Source of the DNA: Gremmenia infestans
Taxonomy: Eukaryota; Ascomycota; Leotiomycetes; Helotiales; Hamatocanthoscyphaceae
Length of the DNA stretch: 64,000 bases
Reading direction: 5' to 3'
NCBI GenBank assembly: GCA_032629725.1
Contig: JAFEVB010000002.1
Location: forward strand, 2,232,001 to 2,296,000
Position numbers and translations under genes: made by a program. Under the pieces are notes generated by a model. The model made no database searches, was not told the origin of the DNA, and saw only the letters and a list, made by a program, of their open reading frames with translations. Positions 56,908-64,000 of the stretch are shown in pieces; position 1 is the first letter of the stretch; every line of letters begins with the position of its first letter.

Positions 56908-57604
56908 GTGGGATGAGATGGGGATTGGGAATTGCGAATTGATAGTTCGGGATATGTGCGGATCGTTGGAAGACCTGTTGGGACCTTCATAATCGGGTGC
57001 TGTCAGGGGGCAAGACATATGCCACGTTGAGCGGATGCCATGCAATGCAGCCGTCGGTTTGACACACCCATTTTCAGCCGCAATCAGGACCTTCAAGGGC
57101 CTCCCTATATGGAAGATATGTCCTGTTGGACAAAAAGGCATACTAGCCCACACAAGAAGTGTCAATGAGGTCGCTAGACGTCACTACAAAGAATACGGAA
57201 AGCCAATAGTCCCGTCAGCTAACGAGGCGAATAATAGCAATTGAGACAACTCGGGATACTTGGTAGCATATGGATTTGCCATCCGTGCCATTATATATCA
57301 GACGCTTTTGACAGGTTAAACCTGTGAGTTTTCATCTCATAGTAGGTTTCCAGTTGCCACTTCATCCCCGTCTTCTATACAGGCAAGTGAGGCCAGGGAC
57401 ATATGTCTTGTACAGCACATGGACGTCTCGTACAAAAGCATAGTTGGCTATAGGCTATCATTACAAATTCATCCATTCCATTACAAGAGCTAAGGTGAAA
57501 CCTTTGATACCTTCATCTTGTCTTCATTTATCCTAGACTCAAGTCTTATTAGCAAAGCCCGTATTTTATTTCACAATTCATGTGCATTCTTAAAAATGTT
57601 ACAC

Positions 57605-57681
57605 GACGTTTGCTTACCTGAGACGTTCGCTTCCCCCGACTGCGAACGAAAGGAGCGAAGAAGGAAGGGCCGAGTATTAGT
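57605..57681. repeat. Dispersed repeat, copy B
   Basis: This is the second copy of the repeat at 38717-38795, in the same orientation. It shares GACGTT(C/G)GCTTCCCCCG, a GAGCGAAGAAGGAA block and the CCGA(C/G)TAT(C/T)AGT end. Confidence 0.7.
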
Positions 57682-58113
57682 TGTAGCATCCAAGGAGTGA
57701 AAGAGCCTTGACAAAAGTTGATGATGACACAACCTGGCAGGCAACCTACGGCACTGGCAAGTCCAACAATATCTTAAAGGCTCCACACCTAAATACTGTA
57801 GATAATGTAGTATTCCGTCCAAGTCCGTGCCGACGTACTGGTATATTGCTTATGGGATATGAGGAGCAATAGCTTCTTGACACGGTTGAAATTTGATGCT
57901 GATAAGCATGCAATGTGTATTGGAACCCTCGAGTTATGTTATGCTCTATAAGAGGGTGGTATATTCAATCGCATCTTCGCTACGTACATTGGCTGATTAG
58001 GGAGGTGTAGGCCCAAGTGGTTGTAACTCTTTACACTTACTGACCAGCCAAGCCCAAAGCCCCCTCTTCAAAATATCCCATCCCGTCTGGGACATTCTGC
58101 TTTAATACTATAG

Positions 58114-58150
58114 CACCTCGAGTATAAAAAGCTGAAAGAACCTCGAGGTG
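58114..58150. repeat. 9-bp perfect inverted repeat with 19-nt spacer
   Basis: CACCTCGAG and CTCGAGGTG flank a 19-nt spacer, about 100 bp beyond the stop of the phosphatase gene. It could fold as a 3'-end hairpin or be a paired protein-binding site. Confidence 0.75.
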
Positions 58151-58249
58151 AAAAGATAGAAATGTATTTTCACTCAAGTTCCTTGGTTTCGTAATCGTAA
58201 GTTCATATAAATATTATTTGAATAAGGTCGGCTATAATAGATCCCACCA

Positions 58250-59756
58250 TCATGCTGCCTTAGTCGCAGGGGTAGCACTATTAGAGGCGACTTGCCCAGC
58301 ACTCAACCTCTTCTTGTTAACCAAGCGCAACCCACCAAGCAATATTATAAGAGCCTCCAATCCCAGAATCACAGCCAGCGTGACCATCGCACCAATAACA
58401 CCAGCCACGGCCTTTGAAATTCCTCCGGAAGAAGATGACTGTGACGAGGCAGACGCGGATGCAGATGCAGAGGAAGAGGAAGAGCTTGTCGAAGCACAGA
58501 CACCCGTCGAGTTCCCGCACTGCTGGCACCAAGTCGCCTTGTCTCCAATTGCGAACTTGTTCATCTCGTCCACGAATGTAGGCCATGAAATTACGGTCTC
58601 TTCTTGGCCGAACAGCGGGTACGCAGTGAGAGGGTTCTCGGACGCTGTGCCGTTGGAGAAAAGGAAGCGGATGGATATTTGATCTGCGGATGGGTAGGAG
58701 GTGCTGTTGACTGTGGCATTTGTGACGAGTTCAAAAGCCATGGAAGAGGCGTAGTCAACGATGCCGGTGAAGTTTTCGGAGGCCTTGGGGAGTTGAGCGA
58801 GACCGAAGAATGAGAGGAAGGAGGCGTAGGCGCCGAACTGGATTCCCACTGGTACTTTGCTCTTTCCCGTGATGGTGGTATTGAGTTGCTGTACGACTTG
58901 AGCTGCCAGAGTGCTGCCTGCGATGGCTCGAATTTTGTCTGAGGAGTTGTATGCGAGATTGAACTCATGGTTATCCGCGAGGGTCTGGAGTTGAAAAACG
59001 GTATCACTGGTGAGCAAACTGCTAGACTGGATAGTCTTATTATGAATTTGCGAAACGTGTATTAAATCATAAACTATCTGGGGTCAGAGAGAAATATACA
59101 TGGCAATATCAAGTTTGCTTACCAGTATATGCGTTCTTGAACGTGTCAGTAGCAGTGGTGAAAGTTCCATTGATGACAGGCAAAACGCTTTTATAGAAAT
59201 CGGCCGTCGAATTCAGCTTCTGCAAATACTCTGCGGAGTAGAAGTAGTTGTTGCTACTGACAAAGGCAGATTCGCAACCAGATGAGCCCTGTAGCCAAGC
59301 CGAGTCTTCTGAATTGGCTGAAGATGAAGCGGACGCAACTGCGTTCACTGGAATGAGCTGAAAGCCACTCAATGGTGAGGTGACATTTGTTCCATTGGCT
59401 AAACTCTGGGTCCCTAAACTGGTGCCCACAGGGGGGTAGAGTCCTTGAAGAAAACCAGAAGCAGAGTTCTGGAGAACTGTATCTGCTGGAGCTTGAACAC
59501 TCAATTGAGAATTCTTGACCAGATCCGAGCTGATTCCGTAGATTTCTGAGGACGCATCGGATTTGACGTAACGATTGCGGTAGTAGTCGCCAGAAGCATG
59601 GACCTGATAATACCCCAAATCTGTGAGGGAGGCGGGAGGATAGCTCTTGGATGTACGGTCTCCGTGGCGGTGGAAGATATAGACTCCGAGAACAGTCTCC
59701 TGGGCCTGTATCAAAGGTAGTAGGGAAGACAGGAGGAGAAATTGCTTGGGTAACAT
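58250..59756 (-). CDS. Histidine-acid-phosphatase-like protein, secreted with C-terminal membrane anchor
   Basis: The minus-strand exons 59123-59756 and 58250-59073 give 485 residues. A signal peptide (MLPKQFLLLSSLLPLIQAQ) leads directly to the phosphatase loop VLGVYIFHRHGDRTSKSYPP, with the catalytic His and phosphate-binding Arg present. Many NXS/T sequons suggest heavy N-glycosylation. A Ser/Ala linker (about residues 410-435), a transmembrane helix (VIGAMVTLAVILGLEALIILL) and a short basic cytosolic tail follow, so the enzyme would face outside. The usual late HD dipeptide is not evident: the expected position reads FGAYASFLSFFGL. The start at 59756 was chosen because the longer frame (59846) lacks a signal. 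It could be a phosphate-scavenging enzyme or a non-catalytic relative. Confidence 0.8.
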
Positions 59757-60818
59757 TTTGAATCGCTTTTTGCACGTCAATAATACCCCCGTAGATGATG
59801 GTTTATCACAATTGAACGAAGTTGGGGACGAGCCTCGTGGATGCAACTGGTTATTAATAACGGAGCCGAAAATGGAATCTAGAGCCTTCTTATAATCGAG
59901 GGCTTACCTTATCTTTCTCCATGCCATCACCCACCCCACCTTACTTTGTAGAGCTGCATCTCCGGGGACTAGGTAACGGCTGGACGAAAGACGTACAGTA
60001 TGGTAAAAGCCAAACCCTAGGTAAATTTACTACTGCAGTGACTGAAGGGCGATTCGGCCAATTTATCCAATAATTCACAATTACAATTATAGCGGCCATG
60101 CCCCTCCCTTCCAGATTCCAGAAGCACCAAGCCCCTCCTACCCCTCACTATATGTAAAAAAGAGTTTTCTGCCGGATAGTCCGTGCTTCTTGTGGTCTGG
60201 CTCATATCTATAAGTCATGTTGCACGCCGCCCTGTAGGCAGGTACAATTACCTACGGAGATACTCCCCGCTTTGAAGAGTGGGGTGGGTCCGGGGGGTAG
60301 GAAAAGAAGAAAATATGAAAGATGGAAGAGAATAAAGAAGAACAAGAAGAAAACGAGGACAAGGGAGGGCAGCGACAAGTTGACAACATCGCTTTTGTTT
60401 TTCGAGTATTTCATCTGTTGTTTGTCCTTTGTGAAGAGTTTGGGATCTGCTTTGCTGTACGGAGTAGGTTGCTCTCGAAGAGTCGGCCGCTGGAGATGCG
60501 ATGGGATGGTGCAACTTTAAATTTCGTTGTGGTGGTCGGCGCTCCCCGGAGTGCCCTGTCATAAAGCATAGCTCACCTCACATGTGCGAGGCGGGTCCTA
60601 GTATTCATCTCGTCGTTGCTACCTAGGTAGTTGTACAATCGTACAACCATCAACGCCCACAAAACCTCCTTACTCCAAGTGGGTATACACCTTTAAGTCC
60701 AGTCATGTGTGAACCATATCCAATAACCCAAAGCATACCGAGTCGTAAATCCCTATACACATCGCTATAGTCCTTAACCCCAACCCCATTATATAACCCA
60801 AGACGCCGAAATCATTAT
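59757..60818. other. Intergenic stretch upstream of the phosphatase gene
   Basis: This 1.06-kb region has no supported gene. It contains TACGGAGTA at 60458-60466 and a purine-rich stretch around 60300-60370. Confidence 0.45.
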
Positions 60819-63024
60819 TTAGCAGACAACCTTGTAAGCTCTCTTCCATTTTGGCCAAGCTGCCTGCTCCGCCCTCTCTTCTGCTAGCAACGCGGGGAGA
60901 TTTAGTTCCCGAATTCCAGTCTGAAGGTCCATATCTTTGGCACGCATAAATGGCGTCTTTTTCCAGACCTTATAGAAGACGTAGAATATTATCACGATAG
61001 GAGCCGCGAGGTAACTCAGAAAGAAATTTTTTGCTTGGCCTCTGGGTCCCAGATCTCCGTACTGAACGGGCCATGCACCCACCCACTGCATCGAATTAGT
61101 GCTTTGATCTTCGTTGACAGCAAAAACCCAGAGGATCAACACTCTTCAAAGGCCTCAATACTAAATCAAGGAGAAACAAAGAAAGAGATTGCTTACGAAT
61201 TGTGCCATTAAGATGAGGACGTTTAAGATGAATCCGATCCAGGAGCCGATGACCCCTGGTTGTGAGCGGAAGGCAAGTTCATCGAGGGTATGGCCTTGCA
61301 ATTTCCAAGCACGGCGGAAACGAATATGGGCGAGGCAGATGGAGCCCCATGTGAAGATTGAAGAAAGACCTGAAAGGGCAAGCATCCAGTCGAGGACGTC
61401 TCCTTGCCCACTCGAGTCGGCTGCGTAAGCAATGAATCCTAGAACAGAAGCGACAAGAATGGCAATTATAGGACGACCTTTTCGGTCAATATATCCGAGA
61501 ATCTTAGGAGCCTGGCCTTGATCTGCAAGGGCGGCCAGTGTTCGTGAAGAGCCAAAAATGGAGGAATTTCCTACAGACAGCACAGCAATAAGAATGACAG
61601 CATTCATCATTGAGGGTAGAACGTCGATGCCGGCGTTTTCAATAGAGATAACGAACGGTGAGGCAGCAGTATCTGCGCGACCCCCCTCGAGTAAATGCGG
61701 ATTGTTGTATGGAACCAAAAGACCAACGACGGCGAGACTAAGAACGTAGAAAAGAGTGATGCGCCAAAAGACTTGTTTGACCGCCGTTGGGAGCGACTTG
61801 CGTGGGTTTGCTGTCTCGGCAGCGGCAAGACCAACCAGTTCGGTACCGGCAAATGCGAAAGCAGCAGTGACAAAGACACTACACAGTCCCTTGAATCCAT
61901 TGTGAAAAGCTCCAGGATCAGACCAGTATCTACCACCAATGTATCCACCTGTGGGGCTTCCTCCGCAGTTGATTATTATACCGAGAAGACTGTTAGGAGG
62001 TCAGCAGTGCTTAGTACCGCAACAGCATGATGTGACCTACATATACCCAATCACGGTAACGATTTTGACCAAAGCAAAGAAGAACTCTGCTTCACCATAA
62101 CCTTTGACCCCACACATGTTAATACCGATAATGACTATCAAGAATACAGTGACGAAAATGGCATGATCGTATTGTCCTTTCGTGTCCCAAAAATTGATGG
62201 TGATGGAAGCCGCGATAATTTCTAAAGGGAGTACTACCAGCCATTGCATAGCATAACTAGGGATTGGGTAAGCTCCGGTTCGTCCTAGCCAATACACTTT
62301 GTGGAATATGACTTACTTCCATCCCATTGCAAAACCCCAAGCAGGATCTAAAAACCGAGTGGAGTAGGCCGAGAAGGATCCAGCGACTGGGAACAACACA
62401 GCCATTTCACCGAGAGCTTGTACCGTGCAATACAACATTATACCAATAAGAGAGAAGCAGATGAGTAAAGAGGCTGGTCCTCCAGCGTTAAGAGCCTTGC
62501 CAGATGCGACGAAAAGACCAGTACCTGAAAAGCATCAGATAGAATTCGGAAAATGAACTTCCGTGAATCAACCTACCTATCGAGCCTCCAAAAGCGATCA
62601 TCTGCAAGTGTCTGCCCTTCAACTTTCGCGCCAGAGGGGAATTCGTTGTAGCGACCGCAGCTACATGAGGATCTTTCCAGCGAATTAGCATAGTAATTGT
62701 GTGGAGGGCTAAGGAGCTTAAAATCCATCTCAAAAGCCGGCATGTCGGTTTCAGAAACCCTTCAGAGTATATTTGTATGAGAATAAGCCTACCAAAAACA
62801 CGCCCATTTGACCCAATAATACCTTTTGGCGTCACCGTGAGATCTGGGTTGCGCTTAAAACTGTCCCACATGCGACGCCCCAAGGTCTGACGGATCTCCG
62901 TAATCTCCTCATAACTTGGCTCTCCACCATTGCCACTGTAGGATGGCGAAGGCGCAGAGCTCTGGTGGCTCTTGAAACTACCGTTGCTACGCAGCGTATA
63001 TTCTCCCTTCTCCACTCCATCCAT
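60819..63024 (-). CDS. Amino acid permease (fungal YAT family, Gap1-like)
   Basis: This is a plasma-membrane amino acid/H+ symporter. The minus-strand exons 62793-63024, 62577-62672, 62317-62524, 62041-62256, 61197-61989 and 60819-61085 give 603 residues with twelve likely membrane segments. The family signature is ARKLKGRHLQMIAFGGSIGTG, with LFVASGKALNAGGP next. Then come GEMAVLFPVAGSFSAYSTRF, WNYAMQWLVVLPLEIIAASI, FAGTELVGLAAAETANPRKS and SVGNSSIFGSSRTLAALADQ. The soluble N-terminus (about 77 residues) contains Lys and Ser/Thr sites that in relatives receive ubiquitin. The C-terminus ends KRAYKVVC. Specificity (general or acidic/neutral) cannot be told. The start was set at the only upstream Met leading into MDGVEKGEYTLRSNG. 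Confidence 0.92.
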
Positions 63025-64000
63025 GGTTGTGTCCCGTAAAGTGTGCCAATGCGGTCTGAAGTACAAGGTGTGAGAGCCGATGAGTCGGTATGAAGGAGGA
63101 CGAGAGGTTTGTCGCACTGGCTTGGAGATGAGGCTGGGAAGGATGAGGGGATGTCGTATATAAGAGGTGAAATTATCAGCGATGCTCGGGGTTTAGCCGC
63201 GGATATAGATATAGATATAGGACCCTAGGTGAACAGTGGGACATGATTTTCGCGAGCGCAAACAAGACGTAGTGACAGTTGTATAATCAGACGAGACGCT
63301 GTGGAGAGAATCTGGAGGATGAGATCGAGGTCGAGGTCTCTGTTCCCAAAACGGGCTAGCCTTATCTTCCCACGCGCCGCCGCCGCACTCACCTAATAAA
63401 TTAGTAGACCTCATTCTAGCCTGGCCCTGGCCTGAACCTTTTTGTGTCTTCAAAATCATATTTGAAACTTCATCCATAATTGTCGACATTGCCATAGTTG
63501 CCAAACTTGACAACGCCATTGTTCCCATTTTTCAAGCTCTGCTTTGCTAACAAGTGTCACTGCGCCTGCAAAGTATCTTGAAGATCTTCTGTGCAGCGAC
63601 TGTGCTACGTGGCTAATAATAGATACCCCGCCCCCTCCTTAAAAAGCGTGACCTGTACGAGTACGAGTGGAAAGGGGGAAAGCAACAGTCTACAAGTAAA
63701 GTTATACATGAACGGCAGCCAGTTTATATCTTGTAAAGATAGGCAAGCAGGTACTTTCCATTAGGTGGGGGAAAATGACATGATGAGTTTTGGGACTCGT
63801 CGGCGCCAGGTATCTTTTTACTAATGTATGTACCAGCTGACGAGGATGTCGATTCTCACTCAGTTCTATGACCACCTCACATACTCACGGGAGTGTGAAC
63901 ACCAACTTCTCACCACTAATCCCACACTTCTGCAACGCATCCAGGCCCTCCAAAATTCCCCCAAACCCATTACCATACTTATTTACACTCGGCCGATGAC
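63025..64000. other. Promoter of the permease and window end
   Basis: These 976 bp hold a GATATA microsatellite (63202-63219) and no supported gene. Short minus-strand frames (for example 63193-63528) overlap the microsatellite and have no domain. Sequence after about 63850 may belong to a gene outside the window. Confidence 0.4.
63202..63219. repeat. (GATATA)3 microsatellite
   Basis: Three perfect hexamers lie about 180 bp upstream of the permease start codon. Confidence 0.9.

Larger units (their letters stand above)
56908..58249. other. Intergenic stretch with repeat copy B and an inverted repeat
   Basis: This 1.34-kb region has no supported gene. It contains dispersed repeat copy B (57605-57681) and a perfect 9-bp inverted repeat (CACCTCGAG at 58114, CTCGAGGTG at 58142) separated by 19 nt that includes TATAAAA. 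Confidence 0.5.

Overview
The window is nuclear DNA of a filamentous ascomycete. The genes carry short GT-AG introns of about 40-120 bp with CTAAC-type branch points, products are of Pezizomycotina type (Zn2Cys6 regulators, a NUP159-type FG nucleoporin, ILM1, PXR1), and there are no operons. The overall gene style fits a leotiomycete (Botrytis/Sclerotinia relatives), but that placement is an inference from style and not a computed match. Exon structures below were worked out by hand from reading frame, splice signals and family knowledge.

0-23 kb is a dense housekeeping block: the 3' part of the NatB auxiliary subunit NAA25 (+), ILM1 (-), the geranylgeranyltransferase-I beta subunit CDC43 (+), a small six-cysteine secreted protein (+), the nucleoporin NUP159 (-) divergent from proteasome beta-2 PUP1 (+), a Zn2Cys6 regulator (-), the farnesylated Hsp40 YDJ1 (-), cytosine deaminase FCY1 (+) and uroporphyrinogen decarboxylase HEM12 (-). 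23-39 kb continues with an unidentified 897-residue, probably mitochondrial protein (+), TRM82 (-) divergent from ribosomal RPP0 (+), the mitochondrial mismatch-repair ATPase MSH1 (-) divergent from a HAD-family phosphatase (+), an unidentified 139-residue coiled-coil protein (-) divergent from the G-patch protein PXR1 (+), and a BTB protein (-).

From 39 kb the window becomes looser and more regulatory or accessory: a 1206-residue C2H2 zinc-finger protein (-), an intron-rich MFS transporter of the allantoate/anion:cation symporter type (+), a 7-kb stretch without convincing genes leading into a second Zn2Cys6 regulator (+), a DUF202-like membrane protein (+), a membrane-anchored histidine-acid-phosphatase-like protein (-) and an amino acid permease (-). 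The phosphatase, permease and MFS transporter suggest nutrient acquisition, but nothing shows that they form a cluster.

No CRISPR, rRNA, convincing tRNA or intact transposon was seen. The strongest oddities are an MFS intron with no AG acceptor, an 11-nt microexon in the same gene, a GC-AG intron in TRM82, a roughly 78-bp dispersed repeat present twice, the 7-kb gene desert, and several conserved-looking proteins of unknown function. I did not find a clearly new multi-gene system.
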